Shown here: piece by piece, positions 1 to 6,709 of the stretch
How the letters are laid out: the number at the start of each line of letters is the position of its first letter
Numbering within the stretch: the first letter of the stretch is position 1
DNA from: Acidobacteriota bacterium
GTDB taxonomy: Bacteria; Acidobacteriota; Thermoanaerobaculia; Multivoradales; JAHEKO01
NCBI GenBank assembly: GCA_024638355.1
Contig: JAHEKO010000130.1
Location: 1-8,973, forward strand
Length of the DNA stretch: 8,973 nucleotides
Direction of reading: 5' to 3'
Notes under the pieces: generated by a model
Told to the model about the DNA's origin: nothing
The model's database searches: none
The model's input: only the letters and a program-made list of their open reading frames with translations
Translations under genes and position numbers: made by a program

Positions 1-423
1 GTGCGGTCGCTGGCCAACCGCCTCGGTATCGGCGATCGTCTGCGGCTTGCCGCCTGGCAGGAGGACGTGCCCCGGATGCTCGCGGCGCTCGACGTCTACG
101 TGGCGACCTCGCGCTGGGAGGGGCTGCCGCTGTCGCTGCTCGAGGCGATGGCCGCCGGCTGCGCGGTGGTCGCCACGGCGGTGGACGGCGTCGCCGAGGT
201 CGTCGAGGACGGGGTGAGCGGCGCCCTGGCCGCCGCCGGCGACGAACGCGCCCTCGCCGAGCACGCCGCCCTCTTGCTGCGCGACGACGACCTGCGTGCG
301 CGCGTGGCCGCAGCCGCTCGAGAGCGGGTCGAAACGGCTTTCTCCGTCGAAAGAATGATGGCGGACTGGGAGGCGCTTCTCCGCCGCGAGCGGACCGGCG
401 GCGAGGCCGGGAGAGTAGACTGA
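1..423 (+). CDS. GT4-family glycosyltransferase, C-terminal part (5' end outside window)
   Basis: This is the C-terminal part of a retaining GT-B (GT4, 'group 1') glycosyltransferase, which transfers a sugar from an activated nucleotide donor to a growing, usually lipid-linked, glycan on the cytoplasmic side of the inner membrane. The visible 140 residues start with the region before the donor site (D22-V23-P24, then a 'LDVYVATSRWEGLP' segment) and contain the EX7E motif with E40 and E48, followed by a conserved 'EAMAAGCAVVAT' stretch and a typical helical tail ending near 'RVETAFSVERM'. GT4 enzymes are usually 350-400 residues, so roughly the first 60% is missing. The GTG at base 1 is most likely an internal valine rather than a start. 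The stop TGA lies 4 bases before the next gene, which suggests co-transcription. Donor and acceptor cannot be told from this fragment. Confidence 0.9.
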   Translation: MRSLANRLGIGDRLRLAAWQEDVPRMLAALDVYVATSRWEGLPLSLLEAMAAGCAVVATAVDGVAEVVEDGVSGALAAAGDERALAEHAALLLRDDDLRARVAAAARERVETAFSVERMMADWEALLRRERTGGEAGRVD

Positions 424-427
424 TCGG

Positions 428-1810
428 ATGAGGCACCTTTCCGCGGCGGCCGGAGCCCTGGTGAGTCTCGTGCTCGGCGGCTTGATCGCGCTCCCGGCGT
501 GGTCGGCGGGCCCGGCGTTCGAAGACGCCTCCCGCGACTATAGCGGCCGGCTCGCCGCCTTTCCGGGCGCACAGGGCTTCGGCAGCGTCACGCGCGCGGG
601 GCGCGGAGGCCGTGTGTTGCGGGTCACGACGCTCGCCGATTCGGGGCCGGGGTCGCTACGGCGGGCGCTCAAGGCTTCGGGGCCGCGCACCGTCATCTTC
701 GAGGTCGGAGGCGTCATCCATCTGCGCGACGACATCGTCGTCTCCCACCCCTATCTGACGGTGGCGGGCCAGACCGCGCCGGCGCCGGGGATCACGCTGG
801 CGGGCGACACCCTGCGCATCCACACCCACGACGTCGTGGTCCGGCACCTGCGCATCCGGGTCGGCGACGATCGCGCCAACAGCGAGCCGGAGTTCCGCGA
901 CGGGCTCGGCATCTCGACCGATCGCAGGGGGAGCTTCGACGCCTACAACGTGCTCATCGATCACTGCTCCATCAGCTGGGCGATCGACGAGAACCTCAGC
1001 CTCTGGTACGCCAACGTCTACGACGTGACCGTGAGCAACAACATCATCTCCGAGGCCCTGTCCGATTCCCTGCACCCCGATGGCTCCCACTCGATGGGGC
1101 TTCTGGTCGGGCAGAAGGCTCGCCGAATCGGAGTCGTGCGCAACCTGCTGGCGCACAACACCGACCGCAATCCGCGTTTCGCCGAAGACACGACGGGGAT
1201 CGTGGTCAACAACCTGATGTACAACGTGCGCCATCGGGCACTCGACGTGGGGGGCGATGGCGAGCCGATCTGGGTGAGCGTGATCGGCAACGTCTACCTG
1301 CCCGGCCGCGATGCCCGCAAGTCGATCCCGACGGTCGTGGTCACCAACGACCACCCGGAGACGCGGGTCTACGTCGCCGACAACGTCGGTCCCTACGCCA
1401 AGGGCGACCCCTGGTCGGTGGTCGACAACCGGGTCGGCGAGTGGATCCGGAGCGAGCGGCCGCCGGTGACGGTGTCGCCGCTCGAGGTGATGCGCTCCGG
1501 CAAGACACGGAGCCACGTGCTCAAGTCGGCCGGCGCTCGTCCGCGCGATCGGGACGCCGTCGATCGCCGGGTGGTGCGCAGCGTCCGCAAGCGCTCGGGG
1601 CGGATCATCGACAGTCCTGATGAGGTCGGTGGCTTGCCGCCGACGGACTCGACCCGAAGGCCGCTGGCGCCGCCCCCGACCGATGCCGATACCGACGGCG
1701 ATGGCTACACCGATCTCGAGGAGTGGCTCCACTGCATGGCCGCCAAGGTGGAGAAGCGGGGGGCGAAGGGACGCTGCCCGGGTCCGTTCGACGGCGTCGC
1801 CTTCGACTAG
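428..1810 (+). CDS. Secreted pectate-lyase-like parallel beta-helix protein (PL1-like)
   Basis: This is a 460-residue exported protein resembling bacterial polysaccharide lyase family 1 pectate lyases, which cleave uronic-acid polymers by beta-elimination with Ca2+. The N-terminus is a signal peptide (R2, hydrophobic core about 6-23, cleavage probably near 24-30). The mature part opens with 'AFPGAQGFG', then 'LADSGPGSLRRAL', the family motif 'AGQTAPAPGITL' (from A113), 'DHCSISWAIDENLS' (D178-S191, likely Ca2+/active-site strand) and 'HNTDRNPRF' (H243-F251), where R247 or R250 could be the catalytic arginine. Residues 419-433 form an EF-hand-like Asp-rich loop (DADTDGDGYTDLEEW), followed by two cysteines (C436, C450), a tail common in secreted lyases of this type. 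The ATG is preceded by GGGAG at 409-413, a rather long spacing. Its setting suggests action on the polymer made by this locus, as AlgL acts on alginate, but substrate and activity are inferred. Confidence 0.85.
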   Translation: MRHLSAAAGALVSLVLGGLIALPAWSAGPAFEDASRDYSGRLAAFPGAQGFGSVTRAGRGGRVLRVTTLADSGPGSLRRALKASGPRTVIFEVGGVIHLRDDIVVSHPYLTVAGQTAPAPGITLAGDTLRIHTHDVVVRHLRIRVGDDRANSEPEFRDGLGISTDRRGSFDAYNVLIDHCSISWAIDENLSLWYANVYDVTVSNNIISEALSDSLHPDGSHSMGLLVGQKARRIGVVRNLLAHNTDRNPRFAEDTTGIVVNNLMYNVRHRALDVGGDGEPIWVSVIGNVYLPGRDARKSIPTVVVTNDHPETRVYVADNVGPYAKGDPWSVVDNRVGEWIRSERPPVTVSPLEVMRSGKTRSHVLKSAGARPRDRDAVDRRVVRSVRKRSGRIIDSPDEVGGLPPTDSTRRPLAPPPTDADTDGDGYTDLEEWLHCMAAKVEKRGAKGRCPGPFDGVAFD

Positions 1811-3282
1811 GTCTTGCCGGGCGGCATCTCCGGCTCGTCGCGGCGGAAGAGGGCGAGGGCGCCTTCGACCGTCTCCCGGTGCGTCCACCAGAGGGTGGCG
1901 ACGTAGGCGGTCGCGCCGGCGAGAATCAGCGCGGGCATGCGGGCCGCCGGCGTCGGAGGCAGCAGCCGCGCCAGCGGGAAGAGAACGATCCCCATGGCCA
2001 CCGCCGACATCGCCGCGGGACGCAGCGCGCGGGCGATCTCCGCCCGCCGCACGTCCAGCAGGCGGCAGGCGATCTCGAGACTCAACAGCGTCAGCACCAG
2101 GGCCGTCGCCGCCTGGCCGACCGCCACCCAGCGGATGCCGTAGCCGGCGGCGATCCACAGCACCGGGATCGTCAGTGCCAGCTTGGCGACACCGAGGTAG
2201 TTGAGGACCGCCGGCCGGCCGGTCGCCTTGTAGATGTCGCCGACGTTGAAGCTGATCGCCTGAAAGAGCGCGTAGAGGGCCAGCATCTGCATCACCGGAA
2301 TGCTGGGAGCCCAGCGCGAGGTGTAGAAGATCGTGACGAAATCGGCGGCGATGACGGCGATGCCGATGCCCGCCGGCACGGTGATCAATGCGGTGTAGCG
2401 CAACATCGCGAGCGCGCCCTGCTTCAGGGCTCGAGGATCGTCCTGGAGCCGGGCAAAGGCCGGGAAGAGCGCCTGGCTCACCACGTGGCAGAGGCTGATG
2501 ATGATCAGGTCGGGGATTCGGAACGCCATGAAGTAGAAGCCGAGGTCGTCGGCGCTGAGCCTGCGACCGATGATCAGGTAGTCGACGTTCTTGTGGATCA
2601 TGCCGAGGATCTGCACCAGCACGATCTGGCCGCCGTAGCCGAGGAGCGCGCCGACGATCTCTCGGTCGAGCGTCAGGCGCGGCCGCCAGCGAGCGACTCG
2701 CCAGTAGAGCAGCGTGGAAGCCAGGCTGCCGCCGAGCTGCCCCCACACCAGGCTCCACACGCCGAAACCGAAGAACGCCAGAAGCACCGAAACCAGGCCC
2801 TTGACGGCCGTTCTGCCGACCTCCGGCACGAACCGCCGCTGAAACGCGAGGTCCTTCTTGAGCCGGGCCTCGTGAACGTTGCGCAGGGCGGTGATCAGGA
2901 AGCTCACCGCCAGCACCTGGAGCACCGGCACCAGGCGCGGCTCACGAAAGAAGTCGGCCGCCAGCGGCGCTCCGAGGACGGCGGCGACGGTCAGGAGGAC
3001 GCCCATCATGAGGCCGATCGTGAAAGCCGTGGAGCTGGTCCGCTCCGGGTTCTCCGATCGGTAGATGAGGGCGGCGCCGACGCCGAAGTCGCTGAGGGTG
3101 TCGAGGAAGTTGATGACCACCAGCCCGAGCGCCACCAGCCCGAAGTCGGCCGGTACCAGAAGCCGGGCGAGCAGCACGGTGCTGACGAAGACCAGGCCCT
3201 TGCCCAGCGCGAAGGCGCCGTAGTTCCAGAGAGTTCCGGTGATGGTGACGCGGGCCAGCGCGTTGGCGTCTCGTGAGCTCAC
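1807..3282 (-). CDS. Wzx-type polysaccharide flippase (WzxC-like, MOP superfamily)
   Basis: This is an integral inner-membrane protein of the polysaccharide transporter family (MOP superfamily, WzxC-like), expected to flip lipid-linked repeat units from cytoplasm to periplasm. With the GTG start at 3282 it has 491 residues, normal for the family, with about 12-14 hydrophobic segments. Recognisable parts are the N-terminal 'LWNYGAFALGKGL' and 'LLARLLVPADFGLVAL', the 'LSDFGVGAALIYR' segment, 'FFGFGVWSLVWGQLGG' and the mid-protein 'KNVDYLIIGRRLSADDLGFY'. The frame stays open to an ATG at 3384, but that would add a Pro/Arg-rich 34-residue tail overlapping the upstream glycosyltransferase by 89 bases. 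GTG 3282 leaves a 13-base gap and begins shortly before the first membrane helix, so it is preferred; no strong Shine-Dalgarno site is seen. It is the last gene of the export-protein/glycosyltransferase/flippase cluster, and its TAG overlaps the stop of the convergent lyase-like gene. Confidence 0.9.
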   Translation of the reverse strand: MSSRDANALARVTITGTLWNYGAFALGKGLVFVSTVLLARLLVPADFGLVALGLVVINFLDTLSDFGVGAALIYRSENPERTSSTAFTIGLMMGVLLTVAAVLGAPLAADFFREPRLVPVLQVLAVSFLITALRNVHEARLKKDLAFQRRFVPEVGRTAVKGLVSVLLAFFGFGVWSLVWGQLGGSLASTLLYWRVARWRPRLTLDREIVGALLGYGGQIVLVQILGMIHKNVDYLIIGRRLSADDLGFYFMAFRIPDLIIISLCHVVSQALFPAFARLQDDPRALKQGALAMLRYTALITVPAGIGIAVIAADFVTIFYTSRWAPSIPVMQMLALYALFQAISFNVGDIYKATGRPAVLNYLGVAKLALTIPVLWIAAGYGIRWVAVGQAATALVLTLLSLEIACRLLDVRRAEIARALRPAAMSAVAMGIVLFPLARLLPPTPAARMPALILAGATAYVATLWWTHRETVEGALALFRRDEPEMPPGKT

Positions 3283-3295
3283 GTGGTCGACCGGG

Positions 3296-4450
3296 TCAAA
3301 TGGCGGCGGCGGGCGCCGCAGCCGTCTCGAGCCGCGCCGCGAGTCGATCGGCGACCCGCTCCCAGGTGAACTCGGACTCGACACGCCGGCGCGCGGCGCG
3401 GCCCCAGCGCGCGCGGCGGTCGGGATTCTCGAACAGCTCGACCAGGGCGTCGGCGAGCGGCGCCTCCTGCGCGGGCGGCACCAGCAGACCGGTCGTACCG
3501 GCGTCGACGATCTCCGCCATCGCTTCGCCCTCGACGCCGATGCAGGGGAGCCCGTACGCCATCGCCTCGAGCAGCACGTCGCCCCAGGTCTCCAAGCGCG
3601 AAGGCAGAACGAACAGGTCGGCCGATGCGTAGAGAGCGGCCAGCCGCGATCGGTCCCAGGTCGGCTCCAGCACCGTGACCCCTTCGAGCGGCAGGCCCGG
3701 CGGAACCCGCTCGCCCGTGACCATGATCAGCTTGGCGTCGGCGACCCGCGCCCGGGCGCGGGCGAACGCCTTCAGCAGCACGTCTCCACCCTTCCGGAAG
3801 AGCTCGACGCCGACGAATAGAGCGGTCGGCGGCGCGTCGCTGCGACGAGGCTCGAGCGCCGGCAGCGGCGTGAAGTTGACGCCGGCGCCGATCGTCGTGA
3901 CGCCTTCGGCCGGCAGGTCGTAGTCGGAGATCAGCGAGCGGCGGACGAACTCGCTCCGGGCGCAGACGTGCGCCGCGCGCCGGTAGGCTCGGGTCTCGAG
4001 GCGCAGCCAGGCGTCGAGCTCGCGGCCCGAGAGCGGCGAGCGGCCGACTTGGGGCCGGCGGGCCGAGAGGAGGGCGGTGTAGTCGGTATAGATCACGCTG
4101 GGCGGCTGGGAGTCGTGCCACCGGGCGTCCAGCATGCCGCCCACCTGCAGCACGACGTCGACCCGTCCTATGACGGCCTCGATCAACCGGCTCGCCTTCC
4201 GCGAGCGGTGGCGAAAGGCGGCGGTGTTCTTGTGGAAGAGCTCGCGCCAGCGGCCACGATCGGGGCGGAAGGTGCGCGCGGCCATCCACAGGCGCAACAG
4301 GCCGCGGAGGCTGGCGTCGCCCACGCCGACCAGCGGCAGGCGGGCGCCCAGCGCCGTCAAGAGACCGCCGTACTTGATGCGTGGCCCGGGCTCGCGTCGG
4401 ATGTCGCCGACCAGGATGGCCGCGACGCGTGGAGTCGATCCAGCTTCCAC
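3296..4450 (-). CDS. GT4-family glycosyltransferase
   Basis: This is a complete 384-residue retaining GT-B glycosyltransferase with GT4 hallmarks. The N-terminal acceptor domain (about 1-200) begins with a beta strand 'VAAILVGDI' and a 'PGPRIKYGGLLTAL' loop. The C-terminal donor domain begins around 'TALFVGVELFRKGGDVLLKAF' (210-229), continues through 'YASADLFVLPSRLETWGD' and holds the EX7E motif with E287 and E295, then 'EAMAYGLPCIG'. No signal peptide or membrane helix is seen, so it probably works at the cytoplasmic membrane face, adding one sugar to the lipid-linked repeat unit. It starts with GTG, 14 bases after the stop of the export protein, with no clear Shine-Dalgarno site, and ends 13 bases before the flippase start, so the three are probably one transcript. 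Sugar and linkage cannot be predicted. Confidence 0.92.
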   Translation of the reverse strand: MEAGSTPRVAAILVGDIRREPGPRIKYGGLLTALGARLPLVGVGDASLRGLLRLWMAARTFRPDRGRWRELFHKNTAAFRHRSRKASRLIEAVIGRVDVVLQVGGMLDARWHDSQPPSVIYTDYTALLSARRPQVGRSPLSGRELDAWLRLETRAYRRAAHVCARSEFVRRSLISDYDLPAEGVTTIGAGVNFTPLPALEPRRSDAPPTALFVGVELFRKGGDVLLKAFARARARVADAKLIMVTGERVPPGLPLEGVTVLEPTWDRSRLAALYASADLFVLPSRLETWGDVLLEAMAYGLPCIGVEGEAMAEIVDAGTTGLLVPPAQEAPLADALVELFENPDRRARWGRAARRRVESEFTWERVADRLAARLETAAAPAAAI

Positions 4451-4464
4451 GCCGGCTCGTCAGC

Positions 4465-5154
4465 CTAGTCGACGATGTCGATGCGGAAGCCGAAGGAGAC
4501 CGGGATGTTCTCTCGGACGTATTGGTCGATCCACTTGTTGACGTTGGCGATCCGGGTTCTCGGCACGAAGACGACGTCGAACGGCTCGAGGGTCAGGTCG
4601 TCGACCCAACCCTTGCGGTAGCTCCTGATGTCGAAGGGGATGGTGTACGGAGCGCGTTCGGGACCCCGCCGGATGATGATGATCTGCTTGGCCTTGGCTC
4701 GGTCGGTGAGGCCTTCCGCCTTGGCGATCGCCTGCAGCACGGTGAGCCTACCGACCAGCTCCAGCTCGCCGGGCTGGTTCACCTCGCCGTCGACGTACAC
4801 CCTCTGGGCGCTGAACGAGCGCACGATGACGCTGACCGTCGGCCGGTCGAGCTCGCCCGAATAGAGCTCCTTGAGCCGATCGGTGAGCTGCCTGGGAGTC
4901 AGGCCGGCGGCCACGACCTCCGGAATCAGCTGCAGGGAGACGCGACCGTCGGGTCGAACCACGACCTCTTCGTTCAGCTCCGGGTTGAGGAAGAACTTGA
5001 TCCCCAGCGCGTCGCCCTCCTGGATGACGTACTCGGGCTGCGGAGCGGGCTCGTTCGGACCCCGATCCTGCGCCGCGCCGAGGCTCGAAACTATTAGCGC
5101 GAAAGCGATCGAAGCGGCGCCCGGAAGCGTCCGGCGAATCGGTTGTATCGTCAT
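4465..5154 (-). CDS. Wza-type polysaccharide export outer-membrane protein (OPX family)
   Basis: This 229-residue protein of the outer-membrane polysaccharide export (OPX) family is expected to form an exit channel for the polymer. A signal peptide occupies about residues 1-28 (R7-R8, hydrophobic core 14-25, cleavage probably after GAA). The polysaccharide-export domain follows at about 40-113 ('YVIQEGDALGIKFF', 'VRPDGRVSLQLI', 'TVSVIV'). A SLBB-type domain lies at about 117-165 ('RVYVDGEVNQPGELEL', 'TVLQAIAKAEGLT'), and the family's 'LEPFDVVFVPRT' closes it at 189-200. The final 'NVNKWIDQYVRENIPVSFGF' resembles the C-terminal amphipathic helix that forms the pore in Wza. There is no lipobox cysteine, unlike Wza, and only one SLBB domain, so it is a short OPX form. 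The ATG has GGGAG only 2 bases upstream, unusually close. It is the first gene of the minus-strand cluster and faces the chain-length gene across a shared control region. Confidence 0.93.
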   Translation of the reverse strand: MTIQPIRRTLPGAASIAFALIVSSLGAAQDRGPNEPAPQPEYVIQEGDALGIKFFLNPELNEEVVVRPDGRVSLQLIPEVVAAGLTPRQLTDRLKELYSGELDRPTVSVIVRSFSAQRVYVDGEVNQPGELELVGRLTVLQAIAKAEGLTDRAKAKQIIIIRRGPERAPYTIPFDIRSYRKGWVDDLTLEPFDVVFVPRTRIANVNKWIDQYVRENIPVSFGFRIDIVD

Positions 5155-5164
5155 GGCTCCCAGT

Positions 5165-5178
5165 AGTTTAGCAAGTTT
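5165..5178 (+). repeat. Short direct repeat AGTTT-N4-AGTTT before the export gene
   Basis: AGTTT occurs at 5165-5169 and again at 5174-5178, nine bases apart, within the only A/T-richer patch of the region and just upstream of the export-protein start. On the minus strand this gives AAACT twice. It may form part of the core promoter or a binding site for the minus-strand cluster, but no convincing -35/-10 pair could be placed there. Two 5-base copies could be chance. Confidence 0.2.
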
Positions 5179-5195
5179 CAGAAGAGGCTTATGGC

Positions 5196-5211
5196 AATCC
5201 TTCGAAGGTTT
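5196..5211. promoter_or_regulatory. Dyad symmetry centred on CCTTCGAAGG; candidate operator
   Basis: A perfect 10-base palindrome CCTTCGAAGG at 5199-5208 is extended by AA on the left and TT on the right, with a single mismatched pair between, giving 14 of 16 symmetric bases (AATCCTTCGAAGGTTT). It lies between the divergent export and chain-length genes and touches the candidate -35 box of the latter at 5210-5215, where a dimeric regulator could control one or both directions. The symmetry is seen directly; binding by a regulator is inferred. Confidence 0.4.
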
Positions 5212-5239
5212 GGACGGCGCGAGGTCGATTCGCTATAGT
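5210..5239 (+). promoter_or_regulatory. Sigma-70-like promoter for the chain-length gene
   Basis: TTGGAC at 5210-5215 and TATAGT at 5234-5239 are separated by 18 bases. The -10 box matches TATAAT at 5 of 6 positions and stands out in GC-rich surroundings; the -35 keeps only the TTG core. A transcript would begin near 5246, giving a leader of about 47 bases before the ATG at 5294. The weak -35 fits a promoter that needs an activator or is repressed through the adjacent dyad. Confidence 0.5.
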
Positions 5240-5258
5240 GCCTTCAGTCAAACGGCCC

Positions 5259-5290
5259 AACCGGGGGGTGGTGAAGCCCCGTACGAGGTT
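5259..5290 (+). promoter_or_regulatory. Leader hairpin overlapping the chain-length gene's ribosome binding site
   Basis: In the predicted leader, GGGG at 5263-5266 can pair with CCCC at 5277-5280. AACC at 5259-5262 can pair with GGTT at 5287-5290 across a one-sided bulge (5281-5286). The outer pairing covers part of the GAGG Shine-Dalgarno at 5285-5288, which sits 5 bases before the ATG. The hairpin could therefore limit translation. It matches no riboswitch class I recognise; eight pairs in GC-rich DNA may also be chance. Confidence 0.3.
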
Positions 5291-5293
5291 CCC

Positions 5294-6709
5294 ATGCTGT
5301 CCCTCAACGACCCTCGACAAGCTCTCTCGATCCTCTGGAAACACCGGGTCGGCTTCGTCGTGGCCTTCCTCGCGACCACCCTGACGGTCGCGTTCCTGAC
5401 TCTGCTGAGGACGCCGATCTACGAGGCGACGGCCAGCCTCCTCGTTCAGCTCGGCCGCGAGAGCCGGTCGCCGGCGGTCGGAGATCGGCCCTCGGGGCTC
5501 AACCGCGATCCGGAAGCGGCGCTCAATACCGAGCTCCACATCCTGTCGAGCCTCGACCTGGTGCGCGACGCGGTGACGCGGCTGGGCGCGGAGACGCTCT
5601 ACCCGTCCCTCGCGGACAGCGAGCTCGACGAAGACGAGAAGCTCCTCGCCGCCGTGCGCAAGTTCGCCGGCGGCTATATGGCGCGGGTCGCGCCGGCCTC
5701 GTCGGTCCTGGAGGTCGCCTTCCGGCATCCCGATCCACAGCAGGCCGAGCGCGGACTTCAGGCGGCGGTCGAGGTCTTCAAGGAACGGCATCTCTCGACC
5801 TTCGGCAATCCCCAGGTGCCGTCCTTCCTGGAGGAGAAGGTCGCCGATTTTCGCGCCCGGCTGAAGGCCTCCGAAGAGGCGGTCGAGGCCTTCGTGCTCG
5901 CCGACGAGACGCTCTACCTGGAAGAGCACGGGCGGTTGCTGCTCGAGCAGCGCGCGCGGCTCGAGTCGCAGTTCACCGAGACCAGCAACCGGATCTCCGG
6001 GCTGCGGCGCCAGATCGACTTCCTGGCGGAGCAGCAGTACATGCCGCGGGAAAGCGGTCTCGCCGACGCTCGGGCGCAGGAGAGCCGGATCATCCAGAAC
6101 GCGCGCCTCGACATGCTCAACCTGCGGGTGGAGGAAAAGCGGCTGCTCGGCTCGTTCAGCGAGAACAGCCGGCGGGTGAAGGCGGTCCGCGAGCAGATCA
6201 AGACCATCGAGGAGTTTCTCGAGGAGCAGCAGGAGCTGATCGCCAGGACAGGCATGGCCGAGGATCTGGCGGCGGAGTTGACCGATCTGCGCGCCGAGCT
6301 GAGCTTCGAGATGGCCAAGGGAGAAGGTCTCTCCGAGCAGATGGGCTGGCTGGATCGCCGCCTGGCCTGGCTGCCGGCGCGCACCAAGGAGTACCGCGAG
6401 CTGATCCGCGAGCGCGATCTCAACGAGCAGACCTACCGCACCTACCTGAATCAACTCGAAGAGGCCCGGCTGTTCGAGCAGCTCAATCAAGAGCAGATCT
6501 CGAGCATCAGCCTGATCCAGAGCGTCCGGGCCGGCGCCGACCCGGTCAGCCCGAATCGGAGGATGCGCCTGCTGGTCGGCATCCTCCTGGGTCTCGTCGT
6601 CGGTGCGGCGGTGGCGCTCTTCGCCGAGATCAGGGAACGAAGGGCTCTCGACGGATCCGGCACCAAGACCGGCAAGGCTTGGACCGCCCCCTCCGCGCAG
6701 CGTGCCTAG
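5294..6709 (+). CDS. Wzz/GNVR-type polysaccharide chain-length determinant (co-polymerase)
   Basis: This 471-residue inner-membrane protein of the polysaccharide co-polymerase family sets chain length and links polymerisation to export. It has a Wzz-like N-terminus with a first membrane helix at about 18-38 and the conserved 'PIYEATASLLV' just after it. A long periplasmic alpha-helical coiled-coil region covers about 180-400 (rich in Glu, Arg, Leu, Gln). The GNVR-like segment 'EYRELIRERDLNEQTYRTYL' at 366-385 leads into the Pro motif 'ADPVSPNRRM' and a second membrane helix at about 425-444. The cytoplasmic tail is only about 25 residues, with no Walker A or tyrosine cluster, so no fused BY-kinase is present. 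ATG 5294 is chosen because GAGG (5285-5288) precedes it and the first helix follows. The frame is open upstream to 4871, but that extension lies antisense to the export gene. The next gene's proposed GTG overlaps its stop. Confidence 0.9.
   Translation: MLSLNDPRQALSILWKHRVGFVVAFLATTLTVAFLTLLRTPIYEATASLLVQLGRESRSPAVGDRPSGLNRDPEAALNTELHILSSLDLVRDAVTRLGAETLYPSLADSELDEDEKLLAAVRKFAGGYMARVAPASSVLEVAFRHPDPQQAERGLQAAVEVFKERHLSTFGNPQVPSFLEEKVADFRARLKASEEAVEAFVLADETLYLEEHGRLLLEQRARLESQFTETSNRISGLRRQIDFLAEQQYMPRESGLADARAQESRIIQNARLDMLNLRVEEKRLLGSFSENSRRVKAVREQIKTIEEFLEEQQELIARTGMAEDLAAELTDLRAELSFEMAKGEGLSEQMGWLDRRLAWLPARTKEYRELIRERDLNEQTYRTYLNQLEEARLFEQLNQEQISSISLIQSVRAGADPVSPNRRMRLLVGILLGLVVGAAVALFAEIRERRALDGSGTKTGKAWTAPSAQRA

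Noticed and set aside
1..3. GTG at the first base as a true start of the glycosyltransferase
   Set aside because: The protein would lack the whole acceptor domain and half of the donor domain. The visible part matches only the C-terminal portion of GT4 enzymes, so the gene is cut by the window edge.
656..2758. 700-codon open frame on the minus strand across the lyase-like gene and flippase
   Set aside because: It is antisense to the lyase-like gene and out of frame with the flippase. Composition is Arg/Asp/His/Pro-rich with no domain or membrane pattern, as expected from GC-rich shadow frames.
1723..3276. 517-codon plus-strand open frame opposite the flippase
   Set aside because: It lies antisense to a clear membrane protein and is dominated by charged residues (His, Arg, Asp, Glu, Gln) typical of the complement of hydrophobic codons.
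3279..4289. 336-codon minus-strand frame inside the glycosyltransferase
   Set aside because: It is out of frame with the GT4 protein, which carries the EX7E motif. Its own translation is Arg/Ala/Gly-rich without motifs.
4871..5293. 141-residue N-terminal extension of the chain-length protein
   Set aside because: It lies antisense to the export gene and over the divergent promoter. ATG 5294 has a proper ribosome site and fits the family's N-terminus.
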